From Deltaproteobacteria bacterium (GTDB lineage Bacteria > Myxococcota > Kuafuiibacteriia > Kuafuiibacteriales > Kuafuiibacteriaceae), in assembly GCA_020632995.1 (NCBI GenBank), contig JACKEN010000007.1, forward strand, positions 124,001 through 188,000: DNA of 64,000 nucleotides, given 5' to 3'. Shown piece after piece: positions 1 to 12,389 of this stretch. The notes beneath the pieces were generated by a model. That model had not been told where the DNA came from. It did no database searches and saw nothing but the letters and a program-made list of their open reading frames with translations. The number at the start of each line of letters is the position of its first letter. The stretch's first letter is position 1. Both the position numbers and the translations under genes were made by a program.

Positions 1-655
1 CCCCGCCGTCCACCGGGGTGTAGCGCGCCTCCAGGGTCAGCGACTCGCCCGGCCCGAGCACGACCGGCGCCGGCACGTCGTCGATCTCCAGCTCCGGCGT
101 AGTCCCGACCTCGCGCACCGCCGAAAGCACGGTGAGGGGCGCGCTCCCGGTCGAGGTGATGGTGACGCTCCGGGTGACGGTGGTCCCCGGCGCGACCTCG
201 CCGAACGCGACGGAGGGCCCGGCGCCGCCGCAGCCCTCGCCCTCCCCCACCACCCCCGCGCCGCCGAGCACACCGCGCCCGCGCAAGATCACCTGCGCGC
301 TGCCCGCGTCGGTGGTGATCTGCAAGGTAGCCTCCACCAGCCCGACCGCGATCGGCTCGAAGGCCACGTTCAGGTCCACCGCCGCCCCGCCCACCAGGCG
401 CTCCGGGGCCACGCTGGCCAGGGTCATGACGGTGGGGCCGACCACCTTCACCTCGTCCACCACGATGCCGAGCTGGCCGCCGTTGCCGAGGCTGGCCGCC
501 ATCAGGCGCTGGCCGCCCACCGGCACGTCACCGAAGTCGAGGACCTCGGGCGTCACCTCGAGCTTCGCGCTCACCTCGAGCACCCCCTGGTCGCAGTCGC
601 AGGCCACCACGGGGGCGAGGAGCGGCAAGAGTACTTGCAGGGCCAGGCGTCGCAT
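1..655 (-). CDS. Lipoprotein with choice-of-anchor D (ASPM/SPD-2/Hydin-like) repeats, partial
   Basis: The gene runs off the left edge, so the C-terminus is missing. The start is ATG at 655. The N-terminus MRRLALQVLLPLLAPVVACD is a lipoprotein signal peptide with lipobox VVAC and the lipidated Cys at residue 19. The mature part has the motif LDFGDVPVG, and a second copy (VAFGEVAPGT) begins about 100 residues later. These are hallmarks of choice-of-anchor D / ASPM-SPD-2-Hydin-like immunoglobulin-type domains, which are common on myxobacterial surface proteins. A function beyond the cell envelope cannot be inferred. Codon use is fully GC3-rich, like the rest of the window. The gene carries one exact GCAA-N6-TTGC site (625-638) inside the signal peptide. 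Confidence 0.75.
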   Translation of the reverse strand, partial: MRRLALQVLLPLLAPVVACDCDQGVLEVSAKLEVTPEVLDFGDVPVGGQRLMAASLGNGGQLGIVVDEVKVVGPTVMTLASVAPERLVGGAAVDLNVAFEPIAVGLVEATLQITTDAGSAQVILRGRGVLGGAGVVGEGEGCGGAGPSVAFGEVAPGTTVTRSVTITSTGSAPLTVLSAVREVGTTPELEIDDVPAPVVLGPGESLTLEARYTPVDGG

Positions 656-1015
656 CGATCCTGTCTGAACCGTAGGTCCAGGTCTGACAACACCTGACGG
701 CATGATGCGCCGCGTCATCGTGCCGCCGCCCCAAGAATGGTGGTCGGGCGAGGGCGTGACGAAAAGGAACCAGAGCCAGGCTCAGTAGAGCAGTCAGGAG
801 GCCTCCATGAAGACACATCCGCTCCTCACGCCCCTGGGGTTTCCCTGCCACTCGCGTGGGTTCGCGGTGGCCTTCAGGCGGCGCACCGTCGATGCGCGGT
901 GGTCGTCGAGGTGCGCGAGATTCACCACCAGACCACCCCGGAGGGAGTCTCCTGATCGGCGCCACCAACCAGGGCGCGGCCGACGGGGGCGTATGGTAGC
1001 CCGACGAGACTCCGG
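656..1015. other. 360-bp intergenic gap; one weak small-ORF candidate
   Basis: No convincing gene lies here. The best candidate is ATG 807-1043 (+, 78 residues), which has a good Shine-Dalgarno (AGGAGG at 796-801, 5-base spacing). Its product is Arg/Pro-rich, has no recognisable domain and runs into the 3' end of the convergent endonuclease gene, so I do not call it. Next to the lipoprotein start (655), the minus strand has TTGTCA about 40 bases upstream, which could be a -35 element. No clear -10 follows. Confidence 0.3.
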
Positions 1016-1968
1016 CTACTCCGCCCCCACCACACACACGTGAGGCTTGTGGTCGAAGTACACCATGTCCGTCACCGCCGGGCGCCCCGCGCTCACCCCC
1101 GCCACCCAGCACGACCCCGCCAACCCACGGCCGAGCACGTGGTCGATGTCGAACAACCCCCCGTAGGTCGGCGGCGCGTCCTCGCCCACCGCGGTGATGA
1201 ACTCCAGGCCCGCCGCCACCGCGCCCCGCCGGAACGCCCCCGCGCTCTCGTCGCCGTCGTACAGGCGCACCGGGTCGGTGTTGAGGTCGCCCATCACCAG
1301 GGTCGGGTCGTCGGTGACGAGCGCGAAGGCCTGCTGGAACTGCGCGACCCGGCAGGCCTGGTCTTCGGGCGCCACCCCCGAGGAGCCGTGCACGCTCACC
1401 ACCGTGAGCGCGGCGCCGTCGGCCCGGCGCACCCGCGCCCGCGCCACCCGCGCCCCGCCGCCGCAGCCCTCCACCTTCTCGCCCTCGAGCCCGTCCAGGC
1501 ACAGCTCGTCGTCGCAGCCCTCGATGGTGCCGAACGCCCGCCGGACCCCCACGCACTTGTCCGGCTTCCCGCTGTGACAGGCCACCTGATAGCCCGCCCC
1601 GAGCACCACCTGGGCCACCGTGGGGTCGCCCGCCGCCCAGGTCTCGCACACGAAGCCGGCTCGGGCCTCCTCGGGCACCGCGCCACACTCGCCGCTGTAG
1701 AAGATCTCCTGGAACGCCACCACGTCGGGCTGCACGGAGGCGAAGAACGCGGCCGTATCGTCGACCGCCCGGCGCCAGGCCAGGCCGTCCCCGTACCAGG
1801 CGTCCGACAACTCGGCTTGCGCCTCGCCGTAGCCGTCGTCGGGCGCGCGGTCGTGCCCGAGCCCGAGGGTGGTGCCGGTGTTGAAGGTCACCGCGGTCCA
1901 CGGCGCGGGGGCGGCCTCGCCGCACCCGGCCGCGAGCACCGCAACCAGGGTTGCGGTGGCGGACCGCA

Positions 1969-1969
<1 letters not shown>
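1016..1969 (-). CDS. Endonuclease/exonuclease/phosphatase-fold lipoprotein
   Basis: This 317-residue protein starts MRSATATLVAVLAAGCGE, with lipobox LAAGC (Cys16), so it should be a lipoprotein. The body has the ordered motifs of the EEP (exonuclease III/DNase I/phosphatase) superfamily: VTFNTGT near the N-terminus, VAFQEIFY with the metal-binding Glu, VVSVHGSS, VMGDLNTDP with the Asp/Asn pair, and FDIDHVLGRG with the C-terminal Asp-His. The substrate (DNA, phospholipid or phosphoinositide) cannot be told from these motifs. The ATG overlaps the guaA stop (ATGA at 1969), so the two genes are probably co-transcribed and translationally coupled, which is an odd pairing for a purine gene. A palindromic GCAA-N6-TTGC site (1941-1954) lies in the signal-peptide codons. 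Confidence 0.8.
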
Positions 1970-3526
<1,557 letters not shown>

Positions 3527-3555
3527 GCCCGCGGACTAGCACGACGTCCGGCCCC

Positions 3556-3585
3556 TTGCCGACTCCGAAGCACCCTCCTTATGCT
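3556..3585 (+). promoter_or_regulatory. Candidate sigma70-like promoter for the charged-protein gene
   Basis: TTGCCG (3556-3561) and TATGCT (3580-3585) are separated by 18 bases, a fair match to a -35/-10 pair in otherwise GC-rich DNA. If used, transcription would start near 3592. That rules out the upstream TTG start and favours ATG 3637 for the downstream gene. This rests on the motif only. Confidence 0.3.
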
Positions 3586-3636
3586 GTTGAGGCAGTGCGT
3601 GGCGGCGGAATCCCAAGCGGCCTGACCGGGCTGCTC

Positions 3637-4305
3637 ATGAAGCTCGGTATGCTCCAGAAGGGGGCGGGCGGCCCCGGCGGCCTCGTCAAGGGCGAGGCCA
3701 AGGGGATGGAGGGCGAGACCAAGGACCCCTCCAAGCTCGAGAAGGGCACCCTGATGGGCGCCGACGGCGCCCTGTTGGCCGGCCTGGGCTACAACCCCAA
3801 GGACCACCGCACCTCGGCCAAGAACGTGGCCGAGCAGGCGAACCTCGAGCGCTTCCTCCACGAGATGGAGGGTGACCCCAAGGAGATCGGGGCCAAGAAG
3901 GGCGAAGAGGCCCCCCAGACCCAGAAGAAGGGCGAGGCCAAGGAGGGCCGCGAGGCGCGCGAGGGCCGCGACGGCAAGGAGGCGGCCACCGAGAACCGGG
4001 GCCCCGACCGCGCCCGCGACAAGGCCGACGACGCCCGGGTCCAGGGCCAGGCCGAGGCGAAGGAGGCCAAGGAGGCCCACCAGACCAAGGAGTCCCAGGA
4101 GGCGGAGCACCAGCAGGGCCAGCAGCAGCGCCGGGACGACCAGCAGGACGAGCAGGACAAGCCCGGGGGCGCCTGGGTGGCGGAGGAGCTCGAGGGGCAG
4201 GAGGTCTCGAGCAAGCGGGGCCTGCGGGCGGCGGATGCCCTGGGCGAGGCCCACCGGTGCCACGGCACGATGGACGACGGACCCGCTGCCTGCGGAGGCC
4301 CGTGA
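3637..4305 (+). CDS. Highly charged, low-complexity protein of unknown function
   Basis: About 222 residues from ATG 3637; GTG 3595 or TTG 3556 would extend it. The N-terminal third is Gly/Lys-rich (KLGMLQKGAGGPGG) and includes a less biased stretch around LAGLGYNPKDHRTSAKNVAEQANLERFLHEME. The rest is almost entirely Lys, Glu, Arg, Gln, Asp and Ala, predicting a disordered or single-helix polyampholyte. No family is recognised and no signal peptide is seen, so it is probably cytoplasmic. Codon positions follow the genome's GC3 pattern and the opposite strand offers no better gene, which supports real coding. It lies upstream of the kinase gene on the same strand, with a 113-base gap that contains an inverted repeat. 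Confidence 0.5.
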   Translation: MKLGMLQKGAGGPGGLVKGEAKGMEGETKDPSKLEKGTLMGADGALLAGLGYNPKDHRTSAKNVAEQANLERFLHEMEGDPKEIGAKKGEEAPQTQKKGEAKEGREAREGRDGKEAATENRGPDRARDKADDARVQGQAEAKEAKEAHQTKESQEAEHQQGQQQRRDDQQDEQDKPGGAWVAEELEGQEVSSKRGLRAADALGEAHRCHGTMDDGPAACGGP

Positions 4306-4382
4306 AGGGGACGCCCTATTGTCGGGAGCACTTCGTACCCCTGAGCCCCCCGAGGCCGGTGTGAACCAGGGCCCTACCACAC

Positions 4383-4418
4383 CCCCTGCAGCGCACACTT
4401 GCGAACACGCCTGCAGGG

Positions 4419-4419
<1 letters not shown>
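4383..4419. promoter_or_regulatory. Inverted repeat abutting the kinase start
   Basis: CCCCTGCAG (4383-4391) and CTGCAGGGG (4411-4419) form a perfect 9-bp inverted repeat with a 19-base spacer. The right arm touches the GTG start of the kinase gene. It could be a dimer-binding operator or an RNA hairpin covering the start. If it forms in mRNA, the in-frame TTG at 4458 would be the more accessible start. There is no T-run, so it is not a typical intrinsic terminator for the upstream gene. Confidence 0.4.
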
Positions 4420-6066
<1,647 letters not shown>

Positions 6067-6082
6067 CGCGTGGGCGCGGTGG

Positions 6083-8063
6083 TCAGTTCTCGAGGAGGAG
6101 CGGGTCGCTGGTGGAGTAGACGTCACCAGAGGCGTCCTTCACCAGGAACTCGATGAAGGCCTTCTCGGTGGTGCCAAAGTCCACGGGGAAGTCGGTCACC
6201 TTGATCACCGCCCCCGCTTGGAGCTCGGTCTCGGGGATCTCCAGCGCGTAGTAGGTCTCGGTCCCCGCCGCGTCCACCACCAGCACCGAGGGCTCGCGGA
6301 TGGCTCCGGGGAGCGGGTTGTTTACCATCAGCATGAGCTGGTTCTGGGTGGCGGTGCATACGGGCAGATGGGGGTTCTCGCTGTGGTCCACCCAGGGCCC
6401 ACCGCGTGACTGTATTAAGTGGGCCGCAGCTGGACGTCCTGCCGGTTCGGCGACATCACAAGCGCCGGCGTTGCAGGGGAACCACCGTACGCGCCCAGGT
6501 GAGGTTGGCAGCAGAGTACACCTTGTTGATGTCGCCGGCCGGGGCGGGGACCACGGGGCTGGTCGTCCTGGTCCGCGGGCCGAACCTCGCATCCCAGGTC
6601 TCGGGAGGGCGCCTGACGCCACGCCTTAAGGCGCAGAGCGAGACCTGCCGCTGGAGCCTGCACTGGCCCCTGAGGCAGAAGTCGGCGTTGCGGCCCAGCG
6701 AGGGTCCAGAGTTCCACACCAGGTCCACCACGTCGGTGCCCGGGAGGTGGGGATGGTGCCCACTAGGGCCACCGCCGCGCTGGTCACCGCCGCCGCCACC
6801 GAACTTCCGGTGCAGGTCTTCCGGGTAGCCATCGGGGACGCAGGGTCGGGGAACACGGCGTACGCCGCCGGGGCTACCAGCCGGGTTTGGCTCTGGGGCG
6901 GGCGTTGCCGACGGGTGACGTCGGCGCCGTCCACCCCGCTCGCGCCATAGACCAGGGGGCGGTAGCTGGTAGCGTTTGGGAACCCGGAGCCCAGGTTGCT
7001 GCACCGAAAGGCGGGCAATCTTCTCCAGCGGGCGGGACAGTCTGACCTGGCGGGCGAGCCTCGCTGGCGTTGCTGGGCCGGCGGCGGCGATGATCACCGC
7101 TCCCGCGGCATCGCGCGAGCATCAGGCCTCGTAGACCGCCCGAAGGGCGGCGAGGTCGCCCCACCGGTTCGCCGCCGCGAATGTACCGCCGTAGTCGGGA
7201 TCCCGCCCACGCTCAGGTTGGAGGCACCGCGGGGCCCTAACGCCAGCCAGCGCGATAGATCGCCCCATAGGATTGCCTCGGCCAGGTCCCAGGCCCCCGA
7301 AGTAGCTCTGCTGGTGTTGTTCCCCGACCAGCTTGCCCAACGCGTCCCGGTGTGAGCTTGAGGGACAGTGAGCTGGCCACCGCTGCGTACCGCAGCCCGT
7401 TGCCCCCGCAGGTCATCTGGGACACCGCTGTTTCCACATGCGCCCATGCTCGAGGCGCCCGAGCCCACTTTGGGCGAAGCTGAAGTTCACCGTCGAGTCC
7501 ACGATCCAGACGCACATCACCCTGCGGCCCGCGGCGTCGGCTGGCTGACTTGGCCGCGAAGCTGGCCTGTAAATAATTGCTGGTTTGCCTTGCCTGCCCT
7601 TTGCCCGCCGACGCGCTGCAGTCGGGCGAGCCACTGGTCCCACTGCGGCCCCTGTCAACTGGGGAGGCGCCTTGATGGCGTCTGACGGCGGTCCAGGTGT
7701 ACACGGTACCTGGCCAGCTGATCGGGCGGCAAGCCGGGCAGCCTAACCCGGAAGAGGTCCTGGACTGCCCACCGCCCCTTCTGGCCTGGGGCAGCGGGTC
7801 GCGGTGCTGTCCGATCATGCGGTCGCCCGGCAGGCCTCCCCAGGGGCGAGGCCCCCACCCGAACGTGAGGCCGCTGCTGCTGTCTTTAGGGGCGCGATGA
7901 CCTGCGCACCGGTCTGGTCCCGTAGGCCAGGCCCCTGGTCGTCGGGTTGACAGGCCGCCGCTGTGGGGCCAGCAGCGCGGCAAGAGGGTGGGGAGCCGGG
8001 TTCGAGAAGAGTTGGCTGCGGTGAACGCATTCTGACCACATGGTGGCGGAGGGGCTTCGACAT
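6083..8063 (-). pseudogene. Subtilisin-like serine protease (S8 family), multiple frameshifts
   Basis: No single frame covers the gene, but pieces in three frames on the minus strand assemble into a subtilase. A likely Asp region is VMCVWIVDSTVNFSF. The His motif HGAHVE (about 7440) appears if one G is restored. An NLSVG strand follows, then IIAAAGN, the oxyanion Asn (about 7075, one indel). The Ser motif TGSSVAAAV lies near 6800. The last 110 codons (6083-6410) are intact and look like a beta-sandwich C-terminal domain. The start ATG at 8063 overlaps the CHAT gene stop (ATGA), placing it last in the sigma/anti-sigma/CHAT operon. Total length fits about 660 residues. An N-terminal pro-region is possible but unreadable. 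Either the gene is decaying or the local sequence is poor. Confidence 0.7.
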
Positions 8064-10685
8064 CACGGCACGAAGATTCTGAACGCGGCCCAGTCGGCCT
8101 CGGGATCGTGAGCCCTGAGGCGGGCCTGGGCCCGGTGGAGCGCCCCCACCAGGTCGCTCGGGTCTTCGGTGTAGAGGGCCTCCATCAGGGCGCGCGCCGC
8201 GGCGTCGGGCACGGGTCGGGTGGCCGCCACCACCCCTCGGGCGCCGGCCAGGATGAACGCCTGGGCCAGCCCCAGCCCCACCCCGTGCTCGCCCGCGGCG
8301 GCGCCGGTCTCGCAGCCCGAGAGCACCACCCGGGCCGGCACCCGGGGCAGGGCCAGGATGTCCCCCACCCGGAGCGCCGCCCCGTCCGCCAGGGGGAGCT
8401 CGCTGCCCCACCCGCCGTGCTCGCGCCCATGCCCGGCGTAGTGCAGGAGCGCGGCGTGGGCCAGGCCTGCCCGCAGCGCGGCGCCGGTGGCCTCGAACCC
8501 CTGCAGGAGCTGCGCGCGACGCGGGCCAGCACCGCCCGGGCCTCGGCCCGGGCCTCCGGCAGGTTGCCTTGCGGATCTGCGACCACCAGGACGGTGCCCT
8601 CCGCGTCGACCTGCGGCCCGGGGACCCCGAGGCCGTAGACCACCATGCGGTCCGCGGCGAGCGGCGCCCCGCCCAGAGGCGACGCGTGGAAGTCCAGGTC
8701 GGCCAGGGCCGCGGGGGCCAGATCGACCAGGCCGCATCGCACCAAAGCTGGCCTCGAACGGCGAGAGGGCGGTTAACGCGGTGGCCTTTGTTGCCCGTGG
8801 CGCTGGCGAGGCGGCGCGGCCCGGACCGCGCCCGCCATCTTCGCGAAGCCCACCCAGCCCCGGCCCATCGGCGCAAAGAGCAGGGGTGAGGGGTGTCCGG
8901 CGCGTCCGGCACCTGCTGCTCCATCAGCGGCGGGAGTGCCCCGCGGGCTCGTCCAGCGCCCTCTACCGCCTGCGCAAGCGCTCTTACCGTGCCGGGCGTC
9001 TCGCACCTGCCCCCGTGGTGCGCCAGGCGCCACGGGCGTCCAGCTCGCGGAGCGCCTGGTACCGCATCACCTGGTCTTCCCAGCGGGCCCGCTCGGGCCC
9101 GGAGAGGCTGGCCAACAGGCTCTCCCGGTGCAGGCCGCGGATCGCGCGGACTCTGCTGCGCAGGGCTACCTGCATCGCCTCGTCTTCGCGTCCTGCTTCG
9201 AGGAGGAGCGTAAGGTGGGCGTCCAGCGCTGGCCGCCGCGCGGCCAGCAGTGCAAGTCGCGACCTCGGTGACCCCACCGCCCAGACCAGCTGATCCAACA
9301 GATCCGGCCCGGCCGAAGCTGGCCCTGGCCTCATCCATCTCTCCTCCAGCTATGCGGCGCGCCTGCCCCACCGCAGCCTGCCAGGCCGCGTCCTGGGAGT
9401 ACCGCCTGTTCAGCCAGCGCCGCAGCAAGGCGCTCGAACGTGCGGCGGCCGGCTCACCTGCCCCTGAGCGAAGTCCGGCCTCGAGGTCCAGCGCCCATGG
9501 CTGGCGAGGCGCTGGGTTGGGCCCAAGCGACGGGCCTTCGAAGCGCCCGCCGCGCGCCTCCACGTCATCCCCGTGAATGGGCCACCAGGCCAGGTTCACC
9601 CAGACGTTGACCTGCTCGGCGGGGTTGGAGCATGCGCCGCCATAGAGGCGCGCAACGCTCCTTCCAGGTCCCGCCGAGTACTGTTGTCGGGAGGCGGTGG
9701 ACGACCCGCCCTTTGAAACAGGAGCGCGACCCAGCCGCGATTCTCCATGGGCGGCGGCCCGGCACAGTGACCTTTCGCCCCTGCTGGAGCTATCACCACG
9801 GATTCCATGCTTGCTCCAATCTTTCCTGCTCAAGGAGCTGGATGGCTTCCACAGGCCGCGTGGAGCACCTGCTCCCCACCCAATTCCTCGCCCAACGTGC
9901 CGCCCTCCAAACGCGGCGAGCGCCCCACGAGCAAAACACCCACCTGCTGCGCCAGCAGTTGCAGAAGCACGCCACCACCGCTGCCCGGCCGGCGCGTCCA
10001 CCACCACTGCCTGTCGATGGCCGCGCCCGGGCCCCGGGCCACGTTCCCTGGCAGATACAGCCGCACATGTGCGCCAGGTTCAGCCCCAATCGCGCACCCG
10101 ATAGCACCCCCCGCCCGAGCGATCCCACTGTTGCCAACCGGGCCGCCTCCGCCGCCCCACCATCCCCACGTGCCGCGGCCAGCCGGGCCTGCCTGAATTT
10201 CACCGCCACTTCCGGATCATCGGCGGCGCGCTCAGACCGGGACCTGGGCCAGCCGCCTCCGCCCCGCAACGTCGCCTGCGGTCCGCGCCGCCACCGCGGC
10301 TCTGCACCGCTCCGGAGCGCGCGGCGGCGCCTCGACGTGTCAGCGGCCAGCGCCAGCGCCCCTCCGATCCCGCCCCTGAGAGGTGGAGCACCGCTGGCGG
10401 CGCGGGGGACTGCAAGATGACCTGCGTGCCCTCCTCCACCGCGGCGGTCGCGGTCACCACCGCGCCCTCGAGCCGCAGCTCATCGGCCTCGCCCGGGAAC
10501 CACAACACCAGCCGGGTGTCGGCGGCGGCCACGCAGGTGCCGACCGCGCGCCAGGCGGCGCAGCCCGCGACCTCGACCGCTGGCGGCGGCGTCGACCCGG
10601 GGCAACCCCCGCAGCCCGCGATCAGCCCACACGCGGCGGTGAGCCACCGCGCCCACGCGCTCCGCTCGCAGGAAGGGCGGCGCAT
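8063..10685 (-). pseudogene. TPR-CHAT caspase-like lipoprotein, multiple frameshifts
   Basis: The N-terminus (ATG 10685) is clean: MRRPSCERSAWARWLTAAC is followed by GLIAGC, a good lipobox, so the product should be exported and lipid-anchored. An extracytoplasmic beta-rich region follows to about 10380. The middle (8740-10380) is scrambled across frames and holds Ala/Arg-rich helical fragments typical of TPR repeats. The C-terminal CHAT (caspase HetF-associated-with-TPR) domain is readable after one more frameshift near 8515: VDAEGTVLVVADPQGNLPEAR, then HYAGHG with the catalytic His (8429-8431), then VVLSGCETG with the catalytic Cys (8312-8314), ending FRIFVP. Both dyad residues are present. 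It lies 88 bases downstream of the anti-sigma gene. Its intact counterpart in this window is at 38391-40565. Confidence 0.75.
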
Positions 10686-10773
10686 CCCGCGATGGGAGCG
10701 CGAAAACGCCCACTACGCCAGTCCCTCTCATCCATTTGGGGGATGCCGCCAGCCGCGCACCCCCGACCGAGCG

Positions 10774-11487
10774 TCAGCGCAGCAGGAGCTGCACTTCGAG
10801 GCGGGGCCCTTCGCTCGGCGCGAACGCGGCGTCGGGCTCGGGGAGCGCGCCCGGCCGCGCCACCACCAGGGCCACGCTCACCGTGCCGCTCGCCACCCCG
10901 AGGAGCTCCCGGGCCACGCCGCGCAGGCGCACCGCGCCGCTCGGGTCGACCTCGGGCACGCCCGGCGCCGCCCGCGCCCCGGCCGGAGTGCGGACGTAGG
11001 CCCGCGCCACCACCGCCCCGTCGACCTGGGTGGCGGGGCTGAGCTCGAGGGTCAGGAGCGAGTCGCCGCGCATCACCCGGCGGCCCTGCGCCGCGGGGGT
11101 GGGCTCGCCCCGGAGCACCACGTCACCGCCCTCCACCCGGCCCGCGTAGCTCGGCAGGGCGGACGGGCCCCGCAGCGTCATGAGCAGCAAGGCCGCCGCG
11201 GCCAGCGTGACGATCGGGAGCCCCCACCGGGTCCACCGGGCGGGCCGGATCACCTTCGCCACCGGCGCGCTCATCTGCTCCGTCAACCTGTCCTGCAGCT
11301 CGGACGAGAGCGGCCGGAACAGGGCAACCTGCCTTGCGAGCTCGGGGTCGCGCGCCGCGTCGGCCTCGAGCTCGGCCAGCGCCTCGGGGCTCAGCGCCCC
11401 CATCGCCAGCCGCTCCAGGCGCGGATCCAGGGCCTCGTCCTCCTCCCGGAGGCGCTGAGCGACCCGTATGGGCAAATCCTCACTCAT
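10774..11487 (-). CDS. Single-pass membrane anti-sigma factor (zinc-less)
   Basis: A 237-residue protein. Residues 1-80 form a helical cytoplasmic domain (EALDPRLERLAMGALSPEAL) resembling an anti-sigma domain, but the zinc-binding HxxxCxxC of zf-HC2 proteins is absent. A transmembrane helix (about 88-105, WGLPIVTLAAAALLLMTL) leads to a periplasmic beta-rich domain of about 130 residues. The start overlaps the sigma gene's end by 8 bases, the standard coupling of a sigma factor and its anti-sigma. It would hold the sigma factor at the membrane until an envelope signal or proteolysis releases it. The assignment rests on topology and context; the cytoplasmic domain alone is not diagnostic. It carries an exact GCAA-N6-TTGC site (11324-11337). 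Confidence 0.7.
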   Translation of the reverse strand: MSEDLPIRVAQRLREEDEALDPRLERLAMGALSPEALAELEADAARDPELARQVALFRPLSSELQDRLTEQMSAPVAKVIRPARWTRWGLPIVTLAAAALLLMTLRGPSALPSYAGRVEGGDVVLRGEPTPAAQGRRVMRGDSLLTLELSPATQVDGAVVARAYVRTPAGARAAPGVPEVDPSGAVRLRGVARELLGVASGTVSVALVVARPGALPEPDAAFAPSEGPRLEVQLLLR

Positions 11488-12145
11488 CGCTCACCTCCTC
11501 CTCATCATCGAGCTCACGGGCGAGCTGCTTCACCAGGCGCCCCAGGCGGCTCCGCCACGCGTAGAGCGCGTCGGTGGTGGACGAAGTCTCCTCGGCCACC
11601 TCGGCCACCCCCCGCTCCTCCACGAACAGGAGCCGAAAGTAGTGCAGCCCCAGGGGGCTCAGGCGCTCCCGCAGCCGGTCCATCAGCTGATCCAGGCGCT
11701 GCCGCGAGGCCACCCGGCCCTCGGCGCTGCTCTGCTGGTCGGTGTCGAGCTCGTTCAAGGTGGTGTCCAAGGTCGGGTCCTCGGTCCAGGGGTTGCGGCG
11801 CCCCGAGCGCAGGATGCTCACCACCTCGCGCTCCGCCAGCAGGCCCACGAAGTTCTCGAGGCTCAGGCCGCGCTCCGGGTGCCACGCCCTGAGGGCGCGG
11901 CCGTCGCTCTCGAAGAGCGCCGCGAAGACCTCCTGGACCATGTCCTCCATGTCCGCCCGCAGGTCCCGGCCCCGGGCCTCGACCCGCCGCCGGGACAGGG
12001 CCCGGGCGACCCGCACGTGGACCACCGGCGCCATCCGACGCACCAGCGCCGCGACCGCCGCCGGGTCCCGGGTCAGGGCCCTTTGGACCAGCTCCTGGTC
12101 CTGGTTGTCACGCTCCCCTCGGGAGGCCTCCACCACCGCTGCCAT
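11480..12145 (-). CDS. ECF-type RNA polymerase sigma-70 family factor
   Basis: 221 residues from ATG 12145, chosen because AGGTGAGG sits directly upstream; the frame is open further but without homology. Region 2 is visible as DMEDMVQEVFAALFESDGRALRAWHPERG (about residues 60-90), and region 4 as LSPLGLHYFRLLFVEERGVAEVAEETSSTTDALYAWRSRLGRLV, a helix-turn-helix that would read the -35 element. No region 1 or 3, as in ECF factors. It heads the operon sigma, anti-sigma, CHAT lipoprotein, subtilase. The 244-base upstream gap to the divergent lipoprotein gene holds a possible promoter: TTGTCA about 150 bases upstream of the start, on this strand. Autoregulation is likely for the class but not proven here. 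Confidence 0.85.
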   Translation of the reverse strand: MAAVVEASRGERDNQDQELVQRALTRDPAAVAALVRRMAPVVHVRVARALSRRRVEARGRDLRADMEDMVQEVFAALFESDGRALRAWHPERGLSLENFVGLLAEREVVSILRSGRRNPWTEDPTLDTTLNELDTDQQSSAEGRVASRQRLDQLMDRLRERLSPLGLHYFRLLFVEERGVAEVAEETSSTTDALYAWRSRLGRLVKQLARELDDEEEVSDE

Positions 12146-12389
12146 CCTCACCTGCCCTCTGAGTGCCCGCCAGGCCAGGGATCTTGACACGGACGTCTCG
12201 CGGCGTCTCGTTCCGCTGGCGCGCAGGGCGAGGGTGGTGAGGGGCGTCATTGGGCTCCGCGGGAGGACTACGCCGACCCGCCCGTCGTTCTGACAACGCG
12301 AACGGAAATCCGCACCTCGACCATCAAAAGGCCGCCAGCGATCAGGAGGTCGCGGTCAGGATTGCGGCCGCGCGCGCATATCCCCTGGA

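Noticed and set aside
807..1043. Small ORF with a strong Shine-Dalgarno
   Set aside because: Good ribosome site, but the peptide is Arg/Pro-rich without a domain and overlaps the 3' end of the endonuclease gene on the other strand. Listed only as a possibility in the gap entry.
6083..10685. Dozens of short open frames in all six frames across this stretch
   Set aside because: They are fragments of two minus-strand genes (subtilase and CHAT) broken by indels, plus noise, not separate small genes.
12184..12210. Perfect TTGACA on the plus strand as a promoter -35
   Set aside because: No A/T-rich -10 follows at 16-18 bases, and the nearest rightward gene is about 200 bases away.
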